Assembly: GCA_963708895.1 (NCBI GenBank)
Contig: CAVPUE010000002.1
Location: 765,964 to 829,963, forward strand
Direction: 5' to 3'
Length of the DNA stretch: 64,000 bases
DNA from: Bacillus_BD sp963708895
GTDB taxonomy: Bacteria; Bacillota; Bacilli; Bacillales; Cytobacillaceae
The notes below the pieces were generated by a model. The model did no database searches. It worked only from the letters and a program-made list of their open reading frames with translations, and was not told the DNA's origin. The first letter of the stretch is position 1, and each line of letters opens with the position of its first letter. Positions 47,033 to 54,742 of the stretch are shown here, piece by piece. A program made the translations under genes and the position numbers.

Positions 47033-47213
47033 GGCTGTTTTTGTAAAGTTTGTTGTTAAAATCTAAAGGCTGATTTTAACGTAGAAAGAGCTATTTTGTG
47101 CATTCGAATTAAGTTTGCAGCTCTTTTCTCAAAAATAAAGCTCAATGTCAACGTGAAATAAGAACAATCAGCTTTTTTTCTCTTCAAAAGCAACAATGTT
47201 TGAGAAGAGAACC
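47033..47213 (+). mobile_element. MITE-like element, copy B
   Basis: A 181-bp non-coding element between two copies of TAATTCAT (47025-47032 and 47214-47221). Its left end is GGCTGTTTTTGTAAAG and its right end, read in reverse complement, GGTTCTCTTCTCAAAC; both run on into similar TTTGTTG/ATTGTTG. It carries the same inner palindrome GTTAAAATC/GATTTTAAC (47055-47080) and the inner GCTCTTTTCTCAAA as copies A and C. It has the same orientation as copy A. It fills the rny-ymdB spacer. Confidence 0.82.
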
Positions 47214-47239
47214 TAATTCATTTTCAGAAAGGTATTAAT

Positions 47240-48037
47240 ATGAATATATTATTTATTGGTGATGTAGTAAGTTCAATGGGACGTGATATGGTAAAAGAGT
47301 ATCTGCCTAAGTTAAAAGAGAAGTACCACTCGCATATTACGATTATAAATGGAGAAAATGCAGCAGGCGGTAAAGGGATTACCGATAAAATCTATCGTGG
47401 ATTTTTAGAAGCAGGTGCACAAGCCGTTACATTGGGAAATCATACATGGGATAATCGCGAAATCTTTGAATTTATTGATGGAGCGAAATATCTTGTTAGA
47501 CCTGCTAACTTTCCTGAAAATAATCCAGGGCAAGGAATTGTCTATTTAAAGATGAATGAGGATGAAGTTGCCGTTATTAGTTTACAAGGAAGAATCTTTT
47601 TACCAGCTAATGAATGCCCTTTTCAAAAAGCCGATGAATTAATTCAAGAAGCGAAAGAAAGAACATCGATTATTTTTGTTGATTTTCATGCGGAAGCGAC
47701 AAGTGAAAAAATTGCGATGGGATGGTATTTAGATGGACGCGTATCAGCTGTCATTGGGACGCATACACATGTTCAAACGGCTGATCATCGCATTTTACCG
47801 AATGGGACTGCTTTTATGTCAGATGTAGGCATGACAGGACCTTACGACGGCATTTTAGGGATGGATAGGGAAATTGTCTTGAAAAAGTTTTTAACTGGGT
47901 TACCTGCTCGCTTTGAAGTTCCGAAAACGGGTAGGTCACAATTAAGTGCAGTTTCGATTGAAATTGATAAAAAAAGTGGAGTGGCCAAAAAAATTACACC
48001 GATTTTAATTAATGATGATCACCCTTTTTATTCGTGA
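47240..48037 (+). CDS. ymdB: Metallophosphoesterase / phosphodiesterase YmdB
   Basis: A calcineurin-like phosphodiesterase; the B. subtilis protein hydrolyses 2',3'-cAMP and affects biofilm and motility gene choice. It has 265 residues, with the metal motifs FIGDVVSSMGRD, NGENAAGG, GNHTWDN and GTHTHVQTAD. AAAGGTATTAAT precedes the ATG, beginning within 30 bases of the end of mobile-element copy B. rny-ymdB-spoVS is the standard order. Confidence 0.96.
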   Translation: MNILFIGDVVSSMGRDMVKEYLPKLKEKYHSHITIINGENAAGGKGITDKIYRGFLEAGAQAVTLGNHTWDNREIFEFIDGAKYLVRPANFPENNPGQGIVYLKMNEDEVAVISLQGRIFLPANECPFQKADELIQEAKERTSIIFVDFHAEATSEKIAMGWYLDGRVSAVIGTHTHVQTADHRILPNGTAFMSDVGMTGPYDGILGMDREIVLKKFLTGLPARFEVPKTGRSQLSAVSIEIDKKSGVAKKITPILINDDHPFYS

Positions 48038-48048
48038 TCCTCATTTTT

Positions 48049-48089
48049 AAGCATACTACAAACCTTTAAAAGGGTAGTATGCTTTTTTT
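48049..48089 (+). terminator. Rho-independent terminator after ymdB
   Basis: AAGCATACTAC / GTAGTATGCTT stem with seven T. Confidence 0.94.
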
Positions 48090-48134
48090 GTCCAAAGGCA
48101 ATGGAGCATGAGAAAAGCTGCATTTTTCAAACAA

Positions 48135-48162
48135 GCCGGAATAAGTGAATTGTTTACTGAAT
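48135..48162 (+). promoter_or_regulatory. Candidate sigma-H promoter of spoVS
   Basis: GCCGGAATA (one mismatch to RNAGGAWWW), a 12-base spacer and ACTGAAT (fits RNNGAAT). spoVS depends on sigma-H in B. subtilis, which supports the call. Confidence 0.68.
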
Positions 48163-48238
48163 ATAGTAACAATGGAATGATATAACCTAATTGTTCCTAT
48201 GTGAACAAGGGGGAGGACCATACAAGGAGGAGCTAGGA

Positions 48239-48499
48239 ATGGAAATATTAAAAGTTTCAGCAAAGTCTAATCCTAATTCTGTAGCTGGTGCGCTTGCTGG
48301 AGTTCTGCGTGAAAGAGGCAACGCCGAAATCCAAGCAATTGGTGCGGGTGCATTAAATCAAGCGGTTAAAGCTGTAGCCATTGCAAGAGGATTTGTCGCA
48401 CCTAGCGGGGTTGATTTGATATGTATTCCAGCCTTCACTGATATATTAATTGATGGTGAAGAAAGAACAGCGATCAAATTAATTATTGAACCTAGATAA
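48239..48499 (+). CDS. spoVS: Stage V sporulation protein S
   Basis: An 86-residue Alba-like protein needed for full sporulation and also acting in cell division. It is nearly invariant across Bacillus (MEILKVSAKSNPNSVAGALAG; IGAGALNQAVKAVAIARG). ATG 48239 follows AAGGAGGAGCT; the open frame upstream is not part of the gene. Confidence 0.98.
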   Translation: MEILKVSAKSNPNSVAGALAGVLRERGNAEIQAIGAGALNQAVKAVAIARGFVAPSGVDLICIPAFTDILIDGEERTAIKLIIEPR

Positions 48500-48614
48500 G
48501 AGTGTTTAAGAGTATTGTTTAATAATCACGAGATAGAGCCAAAAGATCCTTATTTTTTGAATGAAGAGTAATATAGTAATGGTATAAGGACATAAGCTTC
48601 AAGAAAAGGTTGTT

Positions 48615-48642
48615 CCTGCTTACAAATGTAAGCAGGTTTTTT
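48615..48642 (+). terminator. Rho-independent terminator after spoVS
   Basis: CCTGCTTAC aaat GTAAGCAGG and six T, about 115 bases after the stop. Confidence 0.93.
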
Positions 48643-49060
48643 GGTGTTGAGCGTAAAACCTTCAAAACGTAAACTGTTCATATTAATATATCTAGCTCAT
48701 TATATAAGAATAAGATTGCCTAATATTTACCTGATGATCGTATAGAAATATAGATGAATCATTGAATTGAAAAGAAGGTTAGAGAAGGTGGTGCTGGCAA
48801 TAGAAAGGAGTTTATTTACTAAACTAAAATAACAATTTATTAGTAAGTAAAAAATATTCATATTCTTTGCCATAATTTAAGCGGAAAAGGTTGCTTTTTT
48901 TGTGGTATAGGGCTAGAATAAAATCGTTTAGAACTATCCGAATTCCAAATATAAAGAAAATTGTTAGAAATCAAGCAAATGATTAGTCGAGATATCGGGT
49001 AGATGATATACTTTAAGCTACATAGGGACATATTTTTTTCATATCTAAAGGGGTGGAAAT
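48643..49060 (+). other. Gene-free spacer before korA
   Basis: About 420 bp without a convincing gene. It holds a 14-codon frame starting GTG at about 48790 behind AGAGAAGG (could be a leader peptide or chance), an inverted repeat TTTACTAA/TTAGTAA at about 48817-48846, and an extended -10 TGATATACT at 49004-49012 likely to serve korA. In B. subtilis tdh and kbl occupy this place; I see no remnant of them. Confidence 0.45.
49004..49012 (+). promoter_or_regulatory. Candidate extended -10 promoter of korAB
   Basis: TG-A-TATACT about 50 bases before the korA ATG; the -35 region is weak. Confidence 0.42.
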
Positions 49061-50831
49061 ATGGTTAATCAGCTTTCATGGAAAGTTGGCGGGCAACAAG
49101 GTGAAGGCATTGAGAGTACAGGTGAGATCTTTTCAATTGCATTAAACCGATTAGGTTATTATTTATATGGGTACCGTCACTTCTCATCACGAATTAAAGG
49201 TGGTCACACGAATAATAAAATTCGAGTAAGTACAACAAAAGTAAGGACAATTTCAGATGATCTAGATATTTTAGTTGCATTTGACCAAGAAACAATTGAT
49301 GTAAATTATAAGGAATTAAATGAAAAAGGGATTATCATTGCGGATTCTAAGTTTAATCCGAAAAACCCGGATGATTCACAAGGAACCCTGTATGCGGTTC
49401 CATTTACAGAAATCGCCACTAATTTGGGAACATCTTTAATGAAAAATATGGTTGCGATTGGTGCAACATCTGCAATCTTAAATTTTGATATTAATGTTTT
49501 CAGAAATGTAGTACAAGAAATTTTTGGTAAAAAGGGAACAACAAGTTGTTGATAAAAATATGGAAGCAATTAAAGCAGGATATGATTATTTAAAAAATCA
49601 ATCCTTAGATCCTTCAAGCCTTATCCAATTAGAAGCAGCAGATGGACAAAATCGTCTATTCATGATTGGTAATGATGCCATTGCTTTAGGTGCTCTTGCA
49701 GGTGGATGTCGCTTCATGGCAGCATATCCAATCACTCCGGCTTCTGAAATTATGGAATATTTAATTAAGAACCTACCGCCATTAGGTGGGGCTGTTATTC
49801 AAACGGAAGATGAAATTGCTGCTGTAACGATGACAATTGGAGCAAATTATGGTGGTGTTCGTGCGATCACAGCATCTGCAGGTCCAGGGTTATCTCTTAA
49901 AATGGAGGCAATTGGTTTATCAGGTATAACGGAGACACCACTTGTCATTGTCGATACACAGCGTGGAGGTCCGTCAACAGGACTACCAACGAAACAAGAA
50001 CAATCTGATTTAATGGCAATGATTTATGGAACTCATGGCGAAATTCCAAAAATTGTTTTGGCACCAAGTACGGTACAAGAGGCCTTTTATGATACGGCAG
50101 AAGCATTTAACTTAGCTGAAGAATATCAGTGTCCAGTCATCATTCTGACTGATTTACAATTATCTCTTGGCAAACAAACGGTCGATCCGCTTGACTATAG
50201 TAAAGTGAACATCCGTCGTGGGAAATTAATCAGAGAAGATTTACCGGAAATGGAAAATAAAGAATATTTTAAACGTTATGAAGTAACAGAAGACGGCGTA
50301 TCACCTCGTGTAATCCCTGGTGTAAAAAATGGGATTCACCATGTAACGGGTGTAGAACATGATGAAACAGGTAAACCATCAGAAGGTGCAGTAAACCGTA
50401 ATCTTCAAATGAACAAACGGTTTAGAAAAATGGAAAATATTCAATTTGACACACCTGTTCATAAAAATGCACCACATGAAGTAGCAGATTTGTTACTTAT
50501 TGGTTTTAATTCTACTCGTGGATCAATAGAAGAAGCAATGGAGCGTCTTGAAAAGGATGGAGTAAAAGTGAATCATGCGCATATTCGTTTAATCCATCCA
50601 TTCCCAACAGATGAGCTATTACCACTTGTAGAGAATGCAAAAGCAGTAGCAGTTATCGAAAACAATGCTACTGGACAGCTGGCAAATATAATAAAAATGA
50701 ATGTAGGACATGCAAACAAAATTCATAAAGTACTCAAGTATGATGGAAATCCTTTTAAACCAAATGAAGTGTATGAAAAATGCAAAGATATACACCAAAT
50801 GCAAGGAGCTGTTCTAAATGGCAACATTTAA
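49061..50831 (+). CDS. korA: 2-oxoacid:ferredoxin oxidoreductase, fused gamma-alpha subunit (one frameshift)
   Basis: With KorB it decarboxylates a 2-oxoacid (probably 2-oxoglutarate) to the acyl-CoA and reduces ferredoxin. The N-terminal 165 residues are the gamma domain (WKVGGQQGEGIESTGEIF), followed by the alpha pyrimidine-binding domain (AAYPITPASEIMEYL; AGPGLSLKMEAIGL). After EIFGKK the frame shifts +1 at the GGG near 49536-49538; dropping one G lets it read EQQVVDKNMEAIKAGYDY. The corrected protein has 589 residues. The end overlaps the korB start by 14 bases. The pair also lies next to miaB in B. cereus-type genomes. Confidence 0.92.
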
Positions 50832-51684
50832 AGACTTTCGTAATAATGTAAAACCAAACTGGTGTCCTGGGTGTGGAGACTTCTCTGTACAAGCAGCTAT
50901 TCAACGTGCTGCGGCAAATGTAGGCTTAGAACCTGAAAACTTAGCGGTTATTTCTGGAATCGGCTGTTCTGGACGTATTTCAGGATACATTAATTCATAT
51001 GGTTTACATGGCATTCATGGTCGTTCGTTACCAATTGCACAAGGTGTTAAAATGGCGAATCGTGATTTAACCGTTATCGCTTCAGGTGGAGACGGAGATG
51101 GATTTGCTATTGGGATGGGACATACAATCCATTCTATTAGAAGAAATATCGATATCACTTATATCGTAATGGATAATCAAATCTATGGTTTAACAAAGGG
51201 ACAAACGTCACCGCGTTCAGCTGCGGGATTTAAAACAAAATCAACACCACATGGGTCTATTGAACAAGCGATTTCACCAATGGAAATGGCCTTAACAGCA
51301 GGCGCTACATTTGTGGCCCAAAGCTTTTCAACGGACTTAAAGGATTTAACAGCCCTGATTGAAGCTGGTATTCAGCATAAAGGATTTTCCCTAATCAATG
51401 TGTTTAGTCCTTGTGTAACCTATAATAAGGTCAATACGTATGATTGGTTTAAAGAAAATTTAACGAAGTTGAGTGATATTGAGGGTTATGATCCATCAAG
51501 TCGTGAGGAAGCAATGAGTACATTAATGAAACATGATGGACTTGTTACGGGATTAATCTATCAAAATAAAGAACGTCAGTCCTACCAACAACTACTAAAG
51601 GGTTATTCAGAGGATCCACTCGTTGACTCTGATCTTAATTTAAATGAAGACTATTTCAATAATTTAGTGGCTGAATTCAAATAA
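50818..51684 (+). CDS. korB: 2-oxoacid:ferredoxin oxidoreductase beta subunit
   Basis: A 288-residue TPP-binding beta subunit. NWCPGCGDFSVQAAI near residue 15 and GIGCSGRISGYINSYG supply cluster cysteines, with a further cysteine in VFSPCVTYN; the TPP motif is GGDGDGFAIGMGH ending in YIVMDNQIYGLTKGQ. The start lies inside the end of korA, so translation is coupled. Substrate preference cannot be read from sequence alone. Confidence 0.94.
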   Translation: MATFKDFRNNVKPNWCPGCGDFSVQAAIQRAAANVGLEPENLAVISGIGCSGRISGYINSYGLHGIHGRSLPIAQGVKMANRDLTVIASGGDGDGFAIGMGHTIHSIRRNIDITYIVMDNQIYGLTKGQTSPRSAAGFKTKSTPHGSIEQAISPMEMALTAGATFVAQSFSTDLKDLTALIEAGIQHKGFSLINVFSPCVTYNKVNTYDWFKENLTKLSDIEGYDPSSREEAMSTLMKHDGLVTGLIYQNKERQSYQQLLKGYSEDPLVDSDLNLNEDYFNNLVAEFK

Positions 51685-51695
51685 GAGAACAAAGT

Positions 51696-51735
51696 AAAAA
51701 GCAAGTGATTGTAAAACTATCATTTGCTTTTTTTC
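51696..51735 (+). terminator. Rho-independent terminator after korB
   Basis: AAAAAGCAAGTGAT / ATCATTTGCTTTTT stem (one G-T pair) and a T tract. Confidence 0.9.
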
Positions 51736-51875
51736 TCGATTTTATCAGATTGGCAATCAAGCTTTGAAAAAACACCAAAACCTGACTATTGTTTTCATTC
51801 ATTTAAGGCTTTATACTATTATAATGTGCATAATGATATCCTATTATGCAGGATATGGAAGGAGTTATTAAATAA

Positions 51876-53396
51876 ATGAATGAAGAGCAACGTTTAGATA
51901 GTCAACAAGCCGTAACAACTAATTCTTCGGACAAAAAATCCGCAAAGGATTATAGCAAATATTTTGAAACCGTGTTAACGGCACCATCCTTAAAAGAAGC
52001 GAAAAAACGTGGTAAAGAGGAAGTATCCTATTTTAAAGACTTTGAAATCTCTGAGGAATTTAAAGGGATGGGTGAAGGACGTAAGTTTTACATACGTACC
52101 TATGGTTGTCAAATGAATGAACATGATACAGAAGTGATGGCTGGTATCTTTCTAGGTCTTGGCTATGAGCCAACAGATGTAGTAGAGGATGCCAATGTGA
52201 TTCTTTTAAATACTTGTGCGATTCGTGAGAATGCTGAAAATAAAGTATTTGGAGAACTAGGTCATCTGAAACATTTAAAACTAGAAAAACCTGATTTATT
52301 ATTAGGTGTATGTGGTTGTATGTCTCAAGAAGAATCTGTCGTTAATAAAATATTAAAAACGTATCAACATGTAGATATGATTTTTGGTACTCATAATATT
52401 CATCGGTTACCAGAAATATTGAATGAAGCCTATATGTCCAAAGAAATGGTTGTAGAGGTTTGGTCTAAAGAAGGTGACGTCATTGAGAACCTTCCAAAGG
52501 TTAGACGTGGAAATATTAAAGCCTGGGTTAACATTATGTATGGATGCGATAAGTTTTGTACGTATTGTATTGTTCCATATACAAGGGGAAAAGAACGTAG
52601 TCGTAGACCTGAGGATATTATTCAAGAGGTACGTCATCTAGCTGCACAAGGCTATCAAGAAATTACCTTACTAGGACAAAATGTAAATGCCTATGGAAAA
52701 GACTTCGAGGATATCCAATATGGACTTGGTGAATTAATGGATGAAATGAGAAAAATTGATATTTCAAGAATTCGTTTTATGACTAGTCATCCTCGTGATT
52801 TTGATGATCAATTAATTGAGGTATTAGCAAAAGGTGGCAACCTTGTTGAACATATTCATTTGCCAGTCCAATCAGGTTCAACCGATGTATTAAAAATTAT
52901 GGCACGTAAATATTCACGTGAACAATATCTTGAATTAGTTCGTAAAATTAAAGCTGCTATTCCAGATGTAGCATTAACAACCGATATTATTGTCGGATAT
53001 CCAAATGAAACAGAAGAGCAATTTGCAGAAACGCTATCATTGTATCGTGAAGTTGGTTTTGAAGCTGCCTATACCTATATTTATTCACCACGTGAAGGCA
53101 CACCGGCTGCAAAAATGCAGGATAATGTTCCAATGGAAGTGAAAAAGGAACGTTTACAGCGTTTAAATGCGCTTGTCAATCAATCATCACAAGAAGCTTT
53201 AGAAAAATACAAAGACAAGGTTGTTGAAGTGCTTGTTGAAGGTGAAAGTAAAAACAATCCTGATGTATTAGCTGGTTATACACGTAAAAGTAAATTGGTT
53301 AATTTTAAAGCTCCTAAAACGACTATCGGTAAATTAATAAAAGTAAAAATAACAGAAACGAAAACATGGTCATTAAATGGGGAAATGGTAGAATAA
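51876..53396 (+). CDS. miaB: tRNA-2-methylthio-N6-dimethylallyladenosine synthase
   Basis: Radical SAM methylthiotransferase that modifies i6A37 made by MiaA (61 kb in this window). The 506 residues comprise an N-terminal extension, the UPF0004 domain (YIRTYGCQMNEHDTEVMAG; LLNTCAIRENAENKVFG; GVCGCMSQ), the radical SAM motif CDKFCTYCIVPYTRG near residue 225, and a C-terminal TRAM domain. GGAAGGAGTTATT precedes the ATG. A consensus TATAAT lies at 51820-51825, but no good -35. Confidence 0.97.
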   Translation: MNEEQRLDSQQAVTTNSSDKKSAKDYSKYFETVLTAPSLKEAKKRGKEEVSYFKDFEISEEFKGMGEGRKFYIRTYGCQMNEHDTEVMAGIFLGLGYEPTDVVEDANVILLNTCAIRENAENKVFGELGHLKHLKLEKPDLLLGVCGCMSQEESVVNKILKTYQHVDMIFGTHNIHRLPEILNEAYMSKEMVVEVWSKEGDVIENLPKVRRGNIKAWVNIMYGCDKFCTYCIVPYTRGKERSRRPEDIIQEVRHLAAQGYQEITLLGQNVNAYGKDFEDIQYGLGELMDEMRKIDISRIRFMTSHPRDFDDQLIEVLAKGGNLVEHIHLPVQSGSTDVLKIMARKYSREQYLELVRKIKAAIPDVALTTDIIVGYPNETEEQFAETLSLYREVGFEAAYTYIYSPREGTPAAKMQDNVPMEVKKERLQRLNALVNQSSQEALEKYKDKVVEVLVEGESKNNPDVLAGYTRKSKLVNFKAPKTTIGKLIKVKITETKTWSLNGEMVE

Positions 53397-53422
53397 CATT
53401 AAAGTCTTTCGAGGTGAAATAA

Positions 53423-53851
53423 ATGGGGAAATTTACAAAGGATGAGATTATCGAAAAGGCAAGAGATTTAGCCAAAATGATTGCTGAAACGGATGAAGTT
53501 GATTTTTTCAAAAAAGCAGAGGCTAAAATACATGAAAATGATAAAGTAAGCGAAAAAATTTCATCCATTAAAGCATTACAGAAGCAAGCGGTAAATTTTC
53601 AACATTATGGAAAAGTGGAAGCCTATAAGAATACAGAAGATAAACTGGAAGCACTCCAACAGGAATTGGATGATATTCCAATTGTCAATGAATTTAAAGA
53701 ATCACAAGCAGATGTGAATGATTTACTACAATTGGTTGCTACAACGATCTCCAATTCAGTTACAGATGAAATTCTTAAATCAACAGGTGGAAATTTACTA
53801 AGTGGTGAAACGGGAGCAAAGATAAAAAGGAATAACGGTTCCCATCATTAA
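53423..53851 (+). CDS. ricA: RicA (YmcA), RNase Y-associated regulator
   Basis: A 142-residue helical protein of the YlbF/YmcA family. In B. subtilis RicA forms a complex with RicF and RicT that binds RNase Y and is needed for biofilm, competence and sporulation. The start MGKFTKDEIIEKARDLAKMIAETDEVDFFKKAE matches the family. TCGAGGTGAAATA precedes the ATG, 27 bases after miaB. Confidence 0.94.
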   Translation: MGKFTKDEIIEKARDLAKMIAETDEVDFFKKAEAKIHENDKVSEKISSIKALQKQAVNFQHYGKVEAYKNTEDKLEALQQELDDIPIVNEFKESQADVNDLLQLVATTISNSVTDEILKSTGGNLLSGETGAKIKRNNGSHH

Positions 53852-53862
53852 GCAACAACCAT

Positions 53863-53895
53863 AAAAAGGTTTGGACATTGTCCAAACCTTTTTAT
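53863..53895 (+). terminator. Rho-independent terminator after ricA
   Basis: AAAAAGGTTTGGACA tt TGTCCAAACCTTTTT-type perfect stem with a T-rich tail. Confidence 0.95.
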
Positions 53896-53926
53896 TATGC
53901 CTCATAGATGAAGTAACAACGAATTC

Positions 53927-53956
53927 GGAACCTTCTCTTTTAGGCAGCATACAATG
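53927..53956 (+). promoter_or_regulatory. Candidate sporulation promoter P1 of cotE (sigma-E/sigma-K type)
   Basis: GGAACC, a 15-base spacer and CATACAATG. The -10 CATACAAT is a consensus sigma-E box, and the -35 fits sigma-K better than sigma-E. B. subtilis cotE has an early sigma-E and a later sigma-K promoter, in line with two sites here. Confidence 0.5.
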
Positions 53957-53996
53957 TTACATGCCTATAGTTTTCAGATATTCGCTAAAATTTTAT

Positions 53997-54027
53997 CGCA
54001 CACTAGCCTAATCCCTAGCATAGGATG
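53997..54027 (+). promoter_or_regulatory. Candidate sigma-K promoter P2 of cotE
   Basis: CGCACA (one mismatch to GKMACM), a 16-base spacer and CATAGGATG (one mismatch to CATANNNTA), just upstream of the ribosome binding site. Confidence 0.5.
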
Positions 54028-54059
54028 AAATGAAAATAAATGAGGAGGTTTCGCTCGCA

Positions 54060-54602
54060 ATGGCAGAGTACAGAGAGATTATAACAAAAGCGGTTGTGGC
54101 GAAGGGACGTAAATTTACAAAGTCTAATCACACGATTAAACCACTACACAATCCGTCAAGTATTCTTGGCTGTTGGATTATTAACCATACGTATGAGGCG
54201 GAAAAGACTGGTAAAAAAGTAGAAATTCATGGCTCTTATGATATTAACATTTGGTATTCTTATCATAATAATACAAGAACAGAAGTCGTAACAAAGACTG
54301 TTGAGTATTGTGATGTTATTAAATTAAAGTATCGTGATCCAGATTGCCTTGACGAACAAGATGTCATTGCACAAGTCATTCAACAACCAAATTGTTTAGA
54401 ATGTCTAATCACAGATGGTGACCAAATCATCGTCCATGTGGAAAGAGAATTTGTTGTAGAAGTATTAGGAGAAACAAAAGTGATTGTCCATGTTTATCCT
54501 GAAAAGCATCAAGGAACAGATTATGACTGGGGTTTTGATGTAGACGATGATGATTTTGAAGATCTTGACCCAGATTTCTTAGATCATAAAAAAGAAAAAT
54601 AA
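54060..54602 (+). CDS. cotE: Outer spore coat morphogenetic protein CotE
   Basis: Organises the outer coat around the forespore. It has 180 residues; the N-terminus MAEYREIITKAVVAKGRKFTKS and QQPNCLECLITDGDQIIVHVERE match CotE, and the C-terminal 30 residues are acidic (Asp/Glu-rich). ATG 54060 follows GAGGAGGTTTCGCTC; an upstream ATG at 54030 would place the ribosome binding site inside the coding region. Confidence 0.96.
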   Translation: MAEYREIITKAVVAKGRKFTKSNHTIKPLHNPSSILGCWIINHTYEAEKTGKKVEIHGSYDINIWYSYHNNTRTEVVTKTVEYCDVIKLKYRDPDCLDEQDVIAQVIQQPNCLECLITDGDQIIVHVEREFVVEVLGETKVIVHVYPEKHQGTDYDWGFDVDDDDFEDLDPDFLDHKKEK

Positions 54603-54609
54603 TGTGGGG

Positions 54610-54640
54610 CTAGGAAGATACTTCCTAGTTTTTTCTTTTT
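54610..54640 (+). terminator. Rho-independent terminator after cotE
   Basis: Perfect CTAGGAAG ata CTTCCTAG stem and a T tract. Confidence 0.94.
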
Positions 54641-54690
54641 GTTTCCCACTTTTTCTAGTAAAACCTGCTAATTAGCTAGGAATCAATTTA

Positions 54691-54699
54691 TGATATAAT
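54691..54699 (+). promoter_or_regulatory. Candidate extended -10 promoter of mutSL
   Basis: TG-A-TATAAT about 45 bases before the mutS ATG; no good -35. Confidence 0.5.
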
Positions 54700-54742
54700 A
54701 ATATTATTAAGCAATAAAATGTATGTACATTTGGAGGTAATG

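Noticed and set aside
48088..48115. A sixth copy of the MITE-like element after the ymdB terminator
   Set aside because: CCAAAGGCAATGGAGCATGAGAAAAGC resembles the right end of the element, but the match is short and imperfect, and it could be chance. It is left out of the repeat count.
54719..54742. Upstream ATG at 54719 as the mutS start
   Set aside because: The ribosome binding site GGAGGTAAT lies between it and ATG 54743, and only the latter gives the conserved N-terminus.
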